DNA of 64,000 nt from JBDHTS01 sp044221445 (GCA_044221445.1 JBGAPF010000002.1:1-64000), one strand, 5' to 3'. Numbered from the stretch's first letter, positions 8,277-17,649 are shown. Notes: generated by a model not told the origin, from the letters alone. Numbers and translations are program-made.

Positions 8277-10058
8277 TCAGGCGAGGATTTTTTCCAGCCC
8301 TGCCTCCCATGGTCTGACATGCGCAGCGTTATGGTCGGCCCAGGTATCGGCTGAAACGATCTTTCGGTGTATATGCTCTTTCGGCAGCCACACGCGCTCG
8401 ACCTGGGGAAACCCGAATACATATCCCTGCACAAGGTTTACGCCGTCGCTGGCCAGCAGTCGTGCCTCGGCCAGCGTTTCGGCCCCCTCGCCCACCGTCT
8501 TGACATCGATGCCGTCAGCCAGGTTTTTTAGGGTCCGTATGAATATCTGGTTTTTCGCCTCGCTGATGCCCCTTGTAAACGTTTTGTCGATCTTGACAAT
8601 ATCGACTCCCAGCGTTTTCAGCTGCAGATAGGCTGTATAACCTGCGCCGAAATCATCCAATGCCACTTTACAGCCCAGGTCGCGCAAGGTTCGTACGGCC
8701 CTAATAGCGATGTCCACGCTGGCGATGGCGACGCTTTCGGTGATTTCCACGATAAGGCGCTTCGCGACGCTTGGCCTGTCGCGCAATGCCGATACGATGC
8801 TCCGCAGCCAGTCCGGATCGTTGAGCGTCTGGTTCGATACGTTGACGGACAAGCTGATGTCAGGGAAAAGGGTCAGCTCCTGGATCGCCTGCTTCAGGGC
8901 GTACTGGTCGATGATCCGGGAAAGCCCCAGTTTTTCTATAGCCGGAATGAAATGCGCGGCGGACTGCATTCTCCCACGGTCGTCGATCATGCGGATCAGC
9001 GTCTCATGAAACGATGCCTTGTTGCTGGTCATATCCATGACCGGCTGATACGCCATTCTGACCCTGTTTTCGCGAAAGGCGCGGATCAGGTCGTTCCCCG
9101 TCTGGAGGATCAGCTTCGCCTCATAGCCTTCCGCCGAAGCCTCGTCATGTGAATAGAAGCAGGCCCGGCCGCGCCCTTTGGCGCGCTGCATCGCCGTTTC
9201 GGCGCTCGTCAGGATGGTGGCGGGCGCCATGCCCATACCGGGTTTGACCGCGATGCCGCCGACCGAGGCGCCGAAAGTGATCCGGCCATTGACCGTTTCG
9301 AACGGGCTTTCATAGAAATTGTTGATCAGATAGCGGGCCACGGACGGCATCTCGCAATGGTTCACGCGCGGGAAAAACAGTCCGTAGACGTCGCCGTCGA
9401 TCCGGGAGACATTCGAACCCGGTCCGGCGATATGGCGCAGTCGCTGCCCGGCCTGCTCGATGATCCCGTCGCAGAACGACGCCCCGAAGGCTTCGTTATA
9501 CATGGCGAAATGGTCGATGCCGAGAACAAGAAGGAAGCCTGAAGATTCCCCCTTTTCCTGGCGTTGGGTATGCATCCATTGTTCAAGCGCGCGGCGGATC
9601 TCTGCCCTCCCTTGATGAGGCAGTGCAAAATCCGATCCGAATCCCTGAACGTTTCGCCAGTTCTCTTCTGTCGGCGCGATCGAGGGTTTCTGTTCTTTGC
9701 TTACGATGCGGATAAAACCGCACACTGTTTTTTCACCATTATCCGCTATCTGGATCTCGGCGCTCTCCTCCACTTCAAGCTGGGTGCCGTCGGCCCGGCG
9801 CATCTTGTACAGGCATTGAACTGCGGTCTGCTGACCGCCGATCAGGCCGTAAAAGCCCGCCAGCCGCTCGGGCACATTCTGCGGGTTTAAAAGGGCATGA
9901 AAAGCATTGTTATCAAGGGGCGCAGGGCCTGAAAATCCCAGCAAGACGTTGAAATCGCCCATCCATTCATAGCGGTCTCCAAGGACATGCCATTGGTAGG
10001 CCAGTGTGCCGCTATCTGCCAACCCCTTGGAAATATGGCGAAACCATAAAGAATTCAT
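8277..10058 (-). CDS. PAS/GGDEF(degenerate)/EAL protein, putative c-di-GMP phosphodiesterase (593 aa)
   Basis: Cytoplasmic c-di-GMP signalling protein. Residues 1-120 look like a PAS sensor. Residues ~150-310 form a GGDEF domain whose signature reads RIDGDVYG, so diguanylate cyclase activity is probably lost. Residues ~325-570 form an EAL domain in which the signature is altered to HETL but the other catalytic positions are kept: NVSNQTL, EITES, DDFGAGYT, KIDKTF and GEGAET. It is therefore best read as a phosphodiesterase, with the GGDEF part as a regulatory or GTP-sensing module. The ATG at 10058 has AAAGG upstream. No membrane segment is apparent. It is a single gene between two terminators. 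Confidence 0.85.
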   Translation of the reverse strand: MNSLWFRHISKGLADSGTLAYQWHVLGDRYEWMGDFNVLLGFSGPAPLDNNAFHALLNPQNVPERLAGFYGLIGGQQTAVQCLYKMRRADGTQLEVEESAEIQIADNGEKTVCGFIRIVSKEQKPSIAPTEENWRNVQGFGSDFALPHQGRAEIRRALEQWMHTQRQEKGESSGFLLVLGIDHFAMYNEAFGASFCDGIIEQAGQRLRHIAGPGSNVSRIDGDVYGLFFPRVNHCEMPSVARYLINNFYESPFETVNGRITFGASVGGIAVKPGMGMAPATILTSAETAMQRAKGRGRACFYSHDEASAEGYEAKLILQTGNDLIRAFRENRVRMAYQPVMDMTSNKASFHETLIRMIDDRGRMQSAAHFIPAIEKLGLSRIIDQYALKQAIQELTLFPDISLSVNVSNQTLNDPDWLRSIVSALRDRPSVAKRLIVEITESVAIASVDIAIRAVRTLRDLGCKVALDDFGAGYTAYLQLKTLGVDIVKIDKTFTRGISEAKNQIFIRTLKNLADGIDVKTVGEGAETLAEARLLASDGVNLVQGYVFGFPQVERVWLPKEHIHRKIVSADTWADHNAAHVRPWEAGLEKILA

Positions 10059-10198
10059 TAAAATAACCTTTCAGAAACCTTACAAAATCTCCCCTATTCC
10101 CAGTTTAGGGCCGCATTGGTTACCAACTGATTTATAATTTTAATAAAATTGTAGATAAATTTTACGCAAATTCTTCTTAGTTGCCTCAATAAAGCGGC

Positions 10199-10236
10199 GG
10201 GGAGTTTAAATGGAAGAGGGGAGTTTAAATGGAAGA
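10199..10236. repeat. Two perfect tandem copies of a 19-base unit
   Basis: The unit GGGGAGTTTAAATGGAAGA occurs twice head to tail in the 239-base gap 10059-10297. Each copy contains GGGGAG followed by ATGGAAGA, resembling a ribosome site and start codon. Neither is followed by a substantial reading frame on the + strand. It may be a slippage duplication. Apart from this repeat and the hairpin at 10249, nothing else was seen in the gap. Confidence 0.7.
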
Positions 10237-10248
10237 TGAGTAAACAAA

Positions 10249-10274
10249 AAAGCCTGCAAATTATCGCAGGCTTT
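10249..10274 (-). terminator. Terminator of the coiled-coil secreted protein gene
   Basis: Nine-base perfect arms (AAAGCCTGC and GCAGGCTTT) around an 8-base loop, followed on the minus strand by TTTTTTG. It lies 23 bases beyond the stop of the leftward gene at 10298. Confidence 0.85.
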
Positions 10275-10297
10275 CCCGGGTCTTTTTGAAGTTAGCC

Positions 10298-12949
10298 TTA
10301 CTCCGCTACACGATCCAGCGACGCGACCCGGTCACCGCTTACGGAAGCCGCGACCCGGTCTCGGGCATCCATGGCCTCGCTCATGGCGTCCGGGGCTGAT
10401 TCATGGGCGATCACTGTAAACAGTTCGCCCTGCTGCATGAACAGCAGCGAGGCCGTAGCCCCCTTCCCGTCTCCCATCATGCAGGCGATTTCATAGCTTT
10501 CCTGTTTGCCTTTTCCCGTGTCATCCAGCGGTCCAGGCACGGCGGCAAAGTCGCCGGTACAGCGGGATTTTGTCTTCTCGATATAGGCATGAACGCCCGT
10601 ATCGAATTCTGCGCCGCCCAGTATGCTCTGCTCTGCGCTGCCGAACAACGGCCCGGCTTTCCAGGTCAATCCGGCGGAAGAACCATTGCCGATGCTTTCG
10701 ACGCTTCCGGCTTTGACCCCAGCCTCGGAGAGCAGTCCCTGCATGGCCTGCGCCGACATAAAGCGGCTTTTCGTTTCAGTCTGCGCAGGATGCGGCAGCC
10801 CCATGGTCTCTATAGGCGGAACGACAGGCGGCGCAATAGGCGCCGAATCGACCGGCTGCACGTTCGCGGCTGGTGCGATTTGCGCCATCTCGTAATCTTC
10901 CATTTCCTTTGCGGTATCGGCTGAAGCCGCTATGGCTTGTCCTGCGGGTTCTTCCGCTTGGGTGGACATTTCAGACGATGCGACCAGGCCGGTATCTTCC
11001 ATGGGAACGACTTTGCCTTCTGCATGGTCAAGGGTGCCTTCCTCGTCTTTATGGTCGCTGGCTGGCGCTGGCCCCGAAGGCACGGATATCTCTGCCTGCG
11101 CCGTCTTTATTTCTTCAAGCCGTGCCTGCACCTCAGCCAGTTGACGGTCACGCTCTTTTATAGCCTGCTTTGCGTCGGCCAGTTCACGCGCCATATCCGC
11201 CCGTGCAGACTGCATGTCGTCGTCGGTATCGGCCTGAGCCACCTTTGCGCTGTAATCCTTGCGTACTTTTTCAAGCTGGTCGCGGGCGTCTGCAAGTTCC
11301 GCCTGCCTGTCGGAAGCTTCGCGCTTCAAGGCCGCATATTCCCTTTGCATACTGGCCAGAGCAGCCTGAGAATCTTTCAACTGGGCTTCGGTCGATTGAA
11401 GACGCGCCAGGGTTTCCTCGGTTTCACCCGATTGCGCGCTTTGCTGTTCGTTTTTGGCCTGGTTTAGAGCGATATTTTCTGCCTCCAGGGACTTGATACG
11501 CTCGTTCAGGCTGGCAACGATTTCCTTGTTGTCGGGTGTGGCGGCGGCAGAGACCTGGGCGTCGATCTGAGCGCCAAGCTTTGCGATTTGCTGGCGCATG
11601 CGCTCGTTTTCACCGCGCAGAGATGCCATCTGCCCCTGCGCTGTCGCATCCGACGCTTCGGCAAGCTGCTTCAGCTTCGCGTTTTCTGTTTTGAGGGAGA
11701 GTATCTGCTCCTCCTGAATATCGCCCGCGCTGGCGTCCTGTTTCATGCGGTCGTTTTCTGCACGCAAAAAGGCAAGTTCTTTGAGAGTCGCCGGATCGGG
11801 TGTCCCGACTTTTTGTTTCAGCGCGATGTTTTCATCCCGCAGTGACGCGAGTTGCCGCTGCATATCCGGGCCGGCTGCGTCTGCCGCCTGTTTCAGGCGT
11901 TCGTTTTCGACTTTCAGAACCGCCAGCTCATGATCCGCCATAGGGTCGCGCGCATCCGATACAGCCTGCAGTCTCGCGTTTTCCTCGCGCAATGCGGCCA
12001 TTTGCTGTTGAAGAACGGGATCCGGCTTAGCCTGAGTCTGGGCTATTTGTGCGTTTTTTTCTACCGCGGCCGAAGCCTCCTGACGCAAGGCATTGTTTTG
12101 CGCTTCCAGGTCCTTGACCCGGGAAGCGAGTTTTTCCTGCTCGCTATTCGGTTCATTGCTTGCAACGATGGCATCGCGCTGACGGTCCAGCTCTGTCTTC
12201 AGGCGCGTATTTTCATCGCGTAACACCTGCAGCGTTTCATCCGAAAGCGATTCTTGCGCGACTGCCTGGGGAATTGGTGCAGATTGTTGCTGCACAGCCT
12301 GCCTTTGCAACGGCGCGACAGGCATGCCGTCCATGGGGATCAACGCCTGGCGTTCCTGGCTCACTGGCGGAAGCGCTGCGGGGGTTGATGATCCCTGCGC
12401 CTTCTGCACCCCGTCGTCCGCCGCGGGCTGCCCTACGACCGCGAGGCAGTCGTCGACATCACGCAATCCGCCCGCCATACCCGGCATCACGAAACTATAC
12501 TGCTCCCCATCCAGGTCGATGTTAAGTCGTTCCGACCGGCTCAACGCCTGAAAGAAGTCCGAATCGGCTCCCATGCGAATCACGAACGCCTTTGACGAAA
12601 CGGGACGCACATTGAACGCACGATCCTGGCTGTAACCCGGCTTAAGGACTGTAAAATAACTCTGACCTGTGATCAGGGCGTCACGCTGAAAATCGATGGC
12701 GACTGAAATCTCGTTTTGTGTGTTGCGCGCGAACGTAAGGATCATGTCTTTGCTGAATTTGCGGGCCATGGCGCAATAAGGGGCGCCCGTGCCGTTGGCC
12801 GCGATTCGGGAGATCGCCCATCCGCTTGATGGCTGCAAAAGCTCGACCTGACCGTCGACAGAGGCCACCGCAGCCCCGCCGAATGCTGTCATTGTCAGGG
12901 CGCCGCACATAAAAGTGGATAGAAACCACTTGCGCATCTGTTTGCTCAT
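10298..12949 (-). CDS. Secreted protein with a long coiled coil (883 aa), unrecognised family
   Basis: Exported protein of unknown role. The signal peptide is about 33 residues, ending near AVASVDG. Residues ~38-160 form a globular domain that resembles the N-terminal domain of the next protein (13029-14336): both have a Cys-Met/Val-Met-Ala pair, AIDF/AIDM, a GQSY motif and a closing Cys. Residues ~230-610 are a coiled coil built from degenerate ~35-residue repeats (forms such as LASLRDENIALKQ). After a Pro/Ala/Glu-rich linker, a Cys-containing C-terminal domain starts near residue 730. The ATG at 12949 was preferred to an in-frame GTG at 12958 because AGGAG stands 8 bases before the ATG and abuts the GTG. 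A role in an envelope or pilus machine is inferred from the TcpQ neighbour. Confidence 0.7.
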   Translation of the reverse strand: MSKQMRKWFLSTFMCGALTMTAFGGAAVASVDGQVELLQPSSGWAISRIAANGTGAPYCAMARKFSKDMILTFARNTQNEISVAIDFQRDALITGQSYFTVLKPGYSQDRAFNVRPVSSKAFVIRMGADSDFFQALSRSERLNIDLDGEQYSFVMPGMAGGLRDVDDCLAVVGQPAADDGVQKAQGSSTPAALPPVSQERQALIPMDGMPVAPLQRQAVQQQSAPIPQAVAQESLSDETLQVLRDENTRLKTELDRQRDAIVASNEPNSEQEKLASRVKDLEAQNNALRQEASAAVEKNAQIAQTQAKPDPVLQQQMAALREENARLQAVSDARDPMADHELAVLKVENERLKQAADAAGPDMQRQLASLRDENIALKQKVGTPDPATLKELAFLRAENDRMKQDASAGDIQEEQILSLKTENAKLKQLAEASDATAQGQMASLRGENERMRQQIAKLGAQIDAQVSAAATPDNKEIVASLNERIKSLEAENIALNQAKNEQQSAQSGETEETLARLQSTEAQLKDSQAALASMQREYAALKREASDRQAELADARDQLEKVRKDYSAKVAQADTDDDMQSARADMARELADAKQAIKERDRQLAEVQARLEEIKTAQAEISVPSGPAPASDHKDEEGTLDHAEGKVVPMEDTGLVASSEMSTQAEEPAGQAIAASADTAKEMEDYEMAQIAPAANVQPVDSAPIAPPVVPPIETMGLPHPAQTETKSRFMSAQAMQGLLSEAGVKAGSVESIGNGSSAGLTWKAGPLFGSAEQSILGGAEFDTGVHAYIEKTKSRCTGDFAAVPGPLDDTGKGKQESYEIACMMGDGKGATASLLFMQQGELFTVIAHESAPDAMSEAMDARDRVAASVSGDRVASLDRVAE

Positions 12950-13028
12950 CGCCTTCACTCCTGATACGGATTACAGGCAAACGATAGAGAACCGCACAAG
13001 AGAGTCAAAGCGTGTTTTGCAACGAATC

Positions 13029-14336
13029 CTAATTTGTCCCCCGTCTTGATCGATCGGTGTCGATGGTCAGCACGCTCTGCCCCGACCCTCTGTTTCTGAA
13101 AAGGCGCCCGACAGGCCGCAGGGGGTCGCTGTCATATTGCTCAAGGGCAGTCCGGACCGCCGTTTCAAAATCGCCCTTCTGATCCAGCGGTGCTTTCAGG
13201 GCAAAATTCTTGTCTGATTTCCATTCAAGCTTAACGTTTTCCTTATCCGCCCATTGCGTCAGCGTGCTCCGCAAGTCGGAACCGCCGGCGGCACGCCACT
13301 TTGCCGGTTCATCGACATGAACGATAGAACTGACTGGCACGGAACTGATGGCGGAAGAGACCTGACCGCGCGCCGGATCAGAAGACTCCACGGCGTTGCC
13401 CCAGGTTCGCGTCACAGCCGGAGCATTTGCGGCCCGGTTACGGCGCGGGGCGCCTTCCGAAGCGGGGGCCGGCGCACCCCTGACACTTTCTGTCGCGCTT
13501 TTCAAGAGTCGGTCGATCAGGCTTTCAGAACTGCCGTCTTCCTTGGCACCACCCGTTTCGGATGCGGAGGAGTTTGCCAGATCATTTCCGTCTGCTTGCG
13601 CGTCTGCCGGCACGGGAGGTTTCGATATCGTTCTCATGCCGACAGGCTCGTTAGGCTTTATATTCTGAGGGGCAATTTGACCCGTTTCTGTTGTGGCTCT
13701 GCGATAGGCCGGGTCAACGGCATCGATTTCATGCATCGGTTCGGGCGCCGGTTGCTGTGAAGTTGGCGCGGCCTCCGTTTGTGCCGAGGCTTCCTGCGGG
13801 CCGCCATAGCATGATTCAACGCGCTTGATACCATCGGCCACGCCAAGCAATGCGAACTCAAGCCTGTCACTGCCGATGTCCAGGTGAAGCGTACCCGCAC
13901 TGGCAAGGCTGGCATAAAGATCTTCGTTATCTTTAAGATCTATCGTCAATGTAGAAGGATCGAAAGCCTGTGCATTGACGATTTTATCAAAGCGGTCGCC
14001 GATCTTCAGGCCGACGGCGTAACTCTGGCCTTGTATAAAAGACTGCTTGCGCATATCGATCGCCATGGCCAGAAACTTGCGCCCTCCCCCAGCGAACCGG
14101 AAAAGAATGCCGTTGTTGTATTGGTTCGCCATGACGCACGGCATGTGTGATTCGCCCTGAACCGGCATGAGGCTCGCAGGTCCGACAAGCCATGCGCTCG
14201 TCGGTAAAAATAAAGCTGCCTGTTTGGCACTTTCGCTACTTACCGCACCATTTTCTTGCGCCCGCGCCGAATAGGAAGGAATCCAGATCGTCGCTACCGC
14301 AACCGAACTATAAAGAAAAAATCTTAAACTTTTCAT
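13029..14336 (-). CDS. Secreted TcpQ C-terminal domain protein (435 aa)
   Basis: Exported protein with a signal peptide of about 26 residues (ending SARAQ). Residues ~40-175 are the domain shared with the downstream gene at 10298-12949. A long low-complexity linker follows. The C-terminal ~85 residues (from SDLRSTLTQWADKENV to the end) look like the TcpQ C-terminal domain. TcpQ-type proteins work with secretin-like outer-membrane complexes of type IV pili or type IV secretion. No other pilus gene is in the window. The start at 14336 has AAGGAC upstream. The two genes are 79 bases apart and probably co-transcribed leftward. Confidence 0.75.
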   Translation of the reverse strand: MKSLRFFLYSSVAVATIWIPSYSARAQENGAVSSESAKQAALFLPTSAWLVGPASLMPVQGESHMPCVMANQYNNGILFRFAGGGRKFLAMAIDMRKQSFIQGQSYAVGLKIGDRFDKIVNAQAFDPSTLTIDLKDNEDLYASLASAGTLHLDIGSDRLEFALLGVADGIKRVESCYGGPQEASAQTEAAPTSQQPAPEPMHEIDAVDPAYRRATTETGQIAPQNIKPNEPVGMRTISKPPVPADAQADGNDLANSSASETGGAKEDGSSESLIDRLLKSATESVRGAPAPASEGAPRRNRAANAPAVTRTWGNAVESSDPARGQVSSAISSVPVSSIVHVDEPAKWRAAGGSDLRSTLTQWADKENVKLEWKSDKNFALKAPLDQKGDFETAVRTALEQYDSDPLRPVGRLFRNRGSGQSVLTIDTDRSRRGTN

Positions 14337-14463
14337 TTAAAGTCCTTTTTTATTTTTCATACCTAAAAGTACGCATTACTGTTTTGGGGAAAGCCTTTTA
14401 GCTATCGGACCGCCGATTTAAGAAATACTCTTTTTTGCGTGAACGGGGAAATGGAATTACGGG

Positions 14464-15580
14464 CTAAGCCGTTTCCTTATCTTTCATGACATCATGCGCC
14501 AGGGATGCTTCAAGAAAACGGTCCAGGTCGCCATCAAGGACGCCCTGTGCATTCGTATTTTCACATCCCGTCCGGACATCTTTGACCATTTGGTAAGGCT
14601 GAAGAACATAAGAACGAATCTGATGGCCCCATCCGATATCGCTTTTCGCTCCGTGCGCCGCTTTGGTGTCGGCTTCGCGCCGCTGCAATTCCTGCTCATA
14701 CATCCGGGCTTTCAGCATATCCATCGCCATGGCCCGGTTCTGGTGCTGCGACCGTCCATTCTGGCAGGCGACAATGATCCCCGTAGGTATGTGCGTGATC
14801 CGGATCGCGCTTTCCGTCTTGTTGACGTGCTGACCGCCTGCCCCGCTGGAGCGGTAGGTATCGACTTTGAGGTCTTTATCGAGAATCTCGATATTGATGG
14901 TGTCGTCCACGACCGGCGAAACCCCCACGGAAGAAAAACTGGTATGGCGCCGCGCATTGGAATCGAACGGCGATATGCGCACCAGGCGGTGCACGCCGCT
15001 CTCGGACTTAAGCCAGCCATAGGCTTTGTCGCCGTCGATCCGGACCGTCGCGGATTTCAGACCCGCCTCTTCGCCGTCGCTGTATTCCAGCATGGTGACA
15101 TTATAGCCGTGCTGCTCGGCCCATCGCGTATACATGCGTAACAACATCCGCGCCCAGTCTTGAGCCTCGGTGCCGCCTGATCCGGCATGAACCTCAAGGA
15201 AAGCCGAGTTGCCGTCGGCTTCCCCCGACAGAAGGCTTTCAAGCTGCAATTTCTGCGCGAGGTCCTTCAGGGAAGTCAGAGCCGATGAAGCCTCGGAAAC
15301 CATGGCCTCGTCGTTTTCGGCTTCGGCCATTTCTATCAGCCCGATATTGTCTTCAAGACCTGAACTGATCTGCTTCACGCCATCTATCTTTTGCGACAGG
15401 CGCGTGCGTTCCTTCATTAAAGTCTGCGCTTTGCCGCTATCGGACCATAAGGCAGGGTCTTCGGAAAGCGAGTCGAGTTCCTGCAGGCGTCTTAAGGCGA
15501 CGTCCCAGTCAAAGATGCCTCCTCAGCAGCGTCAGCGCATTCTCGATGTCGCTGACGACCGCCTGGATTTCTGCCCGCAT
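14464..15580 (-). CDS. prfB: Peptide chain release factor 2, made by +1 frameshift
   Basis: Release factor RF2 recognises UGA and UAA stop codons. The gene is in two frames: an ATG at 15580 (preceded by AAGGAGG) opens 23 codons that end at an in-frame TGA (15509-15511). The rest is in the +1 frame from 15510 to the stop at 14464. The junction CTT TGA C follows an internal AGG AGG, exactly the autoregulatory frameshift signal of bacterial RF2. The shifted product is 371 residues, normal for RF2. The hydrolysis motif SGAGGQHVNKTESA and the domain 2 region are intact. An annotation beginning at the internal ATG at 15417 would lose 54 residues. The upstream gene at 15594 ends 13 bases before this start. 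Confidence 0.96.
15509..15523 (-). promoter_or_regulatory. Programmed +1 ribosomal frameshift site of prfB
   Basis: On the minus strand the site reads AGG AGG CAT CTT TGA, followed by C. The internal Shine-Dalgarno-like AGGAGG lies 3 bases before the CTT slippery codon, and TGA is the stop read by RF2 itself. When RF2 is scarce the ribosome pauses at UGA and slips +1, restoring RF2 synthesis. Confidence 0.95.
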
Positions 15581-15593
15581 GGAATAATCCTCC

Positions 15594-16163
15594 TTAAGCG
15601 GCTTTCAGTTCGGCGGCCGGCCGGGCCGCGAAGAACGCTATGACCGCGCGGACGAAAGCCGCCCGGTTGTCTTTATTGGTTTCGCCACTGATGACGTTAT
15701 CGTCCTGGCATTGGCTTTCCGCCGCCCATTCTCCCCCTTCGGCCACCAGCTGAGCCTCAAGGGCCGCTGGCCCGTTAAACATGCGTCCGCGCACGTTTCC
15801 GGTGGCGATCATGATGTTCAGCGCGTCGTCGAAGACTGCGACGGGCTTGCGTGCGGCCATAAAGCTGGAGACGAACCGGCGGGTATGGGCGGTGAGTTTC
15901 AGTTTGTCATGGCTGCGTTGGCCGCCGGGAATGACCAGCATATCGAAATCTGCGCCCAAAGCCGTGCTCAGAATCGAGTCGACGGCGAAATGATGTCCCC
16001 ATGCAGTGCCGGTCCAGCCATTGACCAGTCCCTGTTCCGGGCTGACTATCCTGGGATTGGCGCCCGCTTCGGCAAGGGCGCGCTGCGTTTCTGTCATATC
16101 CTGTTCGCAAAAACCGTTGGCGACCAGCAGGGCGATTTTGATTCCGAAAAGTGGCTTACTCAT
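15594..16163 (-). CDS. DJ-1/PfpI-like protein lacking the catalytic Cys (189 aa)
   Basis: Single-domain protein of the DJ-1/PfpI superfamily, with the family patterns IALLVANGF at residues 9-18, DMLVIPGGQ at 74-82, and KPVAV followed by VRGRMFNGP. Where active members have the nucleophile Cys in an (I/V)CHGP elbow, this protein has VFDDAL, so residue ~112 is Asp and no Cys is near. The Glu usually near residue 20 is present. Glyoxalase, chaperone or protease activity of the usual kind is therefore doubtful. A ligand-binding or structural role is possible. It is immediately upstream of prfB with a 13-base gap. The start has GGAGT at a long distance. Confidence 0.78.
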   Translation of the reverse strand: MSKPLFGIKIALLVANGFCEQDMTETQRALAEAGANPRIVSPEQGLVNGWTGTAWGHHFAVDSILSTALGADFDMLVIPGGQRSHDKLKLTAHTRRFVSSFMAARKPVAVFDDALNIMIATGNVRGRMFNGPAALEAQLVAEGGEWAAESQCQDDNVISGETNKDNRAAFVRAVIAFFAARPAAELKAA

Positions 16164-16352
16164 TCTCTATATATACTCCACCGGATTGAAGGGTTGTGCA
16201 TCATGACGCCGCTTTGGCGCCCCAAGAATCTTTATGTCGAGATTGAAGATTGGCGACAGACAATCGCTATTTGGACTGTTTTTGTCAAGATTTATATAAA
16301 GAGGATTTTTTCTCTTGAGGGATAAAGGCGGCGCAAACATGAATCGCAGAGC

Positions 16353-16427
<75 letters not shown>

Positions 16428-16553
16428 GATGCCTTTGTTTTATCCCGGCGAAAACAGCGCCTGCAAGCGGTATTTTGATGCGTGTGGACTTGGAACCACA
16501 TTTCCTTTAAAAGCATTTTTACAAATCAGTGCTTTACATTTCCAATGCCCTGA

Positions 16554-16582
16554 TTGTAAATGCAAGACGTTGGTACTATGTA
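16554..16582 (+). promoter_or_regulatory. Promoter of the OmpA-type lipoprotein gene
   Basis: TTGTAA (16554-16559) and TATGTA (16577-16582) are separated by 17 bases. A small CCCC-TTTTC-GGGG hairpin (16585-16597) begins just after the likely start point and could stabilise the 5' end of the mRNA. The translation start is 46 bases beyond the -10. The rest of the gap 16428-16627 shows nothing clear. Confidence 0.55.
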
Positions 16583-16627
16583 ATCCCCTTTTCGGGGTCA
16601 AATGACACAGTTTTGTAGGAGCATACA

Positions 16628-17632
16628 ATGAACACTATCCGCGGCCTTATACTGGGCGCTTCCGTTCTGGCCCTGAGTGCCTGTTCCGGATTCAGCGCTC
16701 ACAGCGAAATGGAAGCCCTGAACGAAGTGAAGGCTGTTGGCAGCCCGTTCACTCAGGCGCTGACCTCTGAATACCGCTCTTTCTCGAATTCCGAAATGAA
16801 TCAAATGTTTGACTACCCTGATGCGCTGCACTTCGCCCGCAAGGGCCTGGCCGCCGCTAAAGGTGAAGTTGTGATGCCTGAACCGATTTCCGACTGGAGC
16901 CTGACTCCCCCGAACCAGACGGAACTGGGCACGGCTCGTAACCGCCTGATCGCGGCATTCGATGTCGGCGCTCGTGACAGCGCTCCCCAGCTTTCCGCTC
17001 ACGCCCAGGCAATGTTCGATTGCTGGATCGAGCAGCAGGAAGAAGACTGGCAGACCAACGATATCCTGGCCTGCAAAACCGGTTTCCTGGATGCTATGAA
17101 CAAGCTTGAAGGTCAGCTGGGCGCTCAACCGCCTGTTGCCGCCGCTTCGGACGCCCCGCCGGACATGTCCAAGCCGATGAAGCCTGAAGACGCCATGTAC
17201 CTTGTCTTCTTCGACTTCGACAAATCGAAAGTCGGCCAGGGTGGCGACAGCGTTCTTGACGCTGTTTCGACCGAAGTCAAAGGCCGCAGCCTGGGTGCTG
17301 TGAACGTCGTCGGTCACACCGATACGTCTGGCTCTGACCGCTACAACGACAAGCTGGCCATGCGTCGCGCAAATGCCGTTCGCGACTCCCTGGTGAAGCG
17401 CGGCGTCGAAGCTTCCCTTATTAAAGTGGAAGGCCGTGGCGAGAAGCAGCTTCTGGTTCAGACCCCGGATGGCGTTCGCGAACCTGCGAACCGCCGCGCC
17501 GAAATCACCTTTACAGGCGACAATGGCGCTACCGCTGGATCGACCCCCGCTTTGGTCGCACCGGCTCCTGCCGCTCCGGCAGATGCCGCCCCTGCTGCGA
17601 CCTTGACGGCTCCGGCTGACGCAGCCCAGTAA
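16628..17632 (+). CDS. OmpA-family outer membrane lipoprotein (334 aa)
   Basis: Peptidoglycan-associated lipoprotein of the OmpA/Pal type. The lipobox LALSAC puts the lipidated Cys at residue 19. Residues ~25-175 are a domain I do not recognise with two Cys (FDCWIE, LACKTG). Residues ~190-300 form the OmpA C-terminal peptidoglycan-binding domain (VFFDFDKSKV, GHTDTSGSDRYNDKLAMRRANAV, NRRAEI). The last ~30 residues are Ala/Pro-rich. The gene uses a narrow set of C/T-ending codons, suggesting high expression, and has TAGGAG before its start and a strong terminator after it. It differs from classical Pal in carrying the extra N-terminal domain. Confidence 0.88.
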   Translation: MNTIRGLILGASVLALSACSGFSAHSEMEALNEVKAVGSPFTQALTSEYRSFSNSEMNQMFDYPDALHFARKGLAAAKGEVVMPEPISDWSLTPPNQTELGTARNRLIAAFDVGARDSAPQLSAHAQAMFDCWIEQQEEDWQTNDILACKTGFLDAMNKLEGQLGAQPPVAAASDAPPDMSKPMKPEDAMYLVFFDFDKSKVGQGGDSVLDAVSTEVKGRSLGAVNVVGHTDTSGSDRYNDKLAMRRANAVRDSLVKRGVEASLIKVEGRGEKQLLVQTPDGVREPANRRAEITFTGDNGATAGSTPALVAPAPAAPADAAPAATLTAPADAAQ

Positions 17633-17649
17633 TCGCTTTGAAGATCGAA

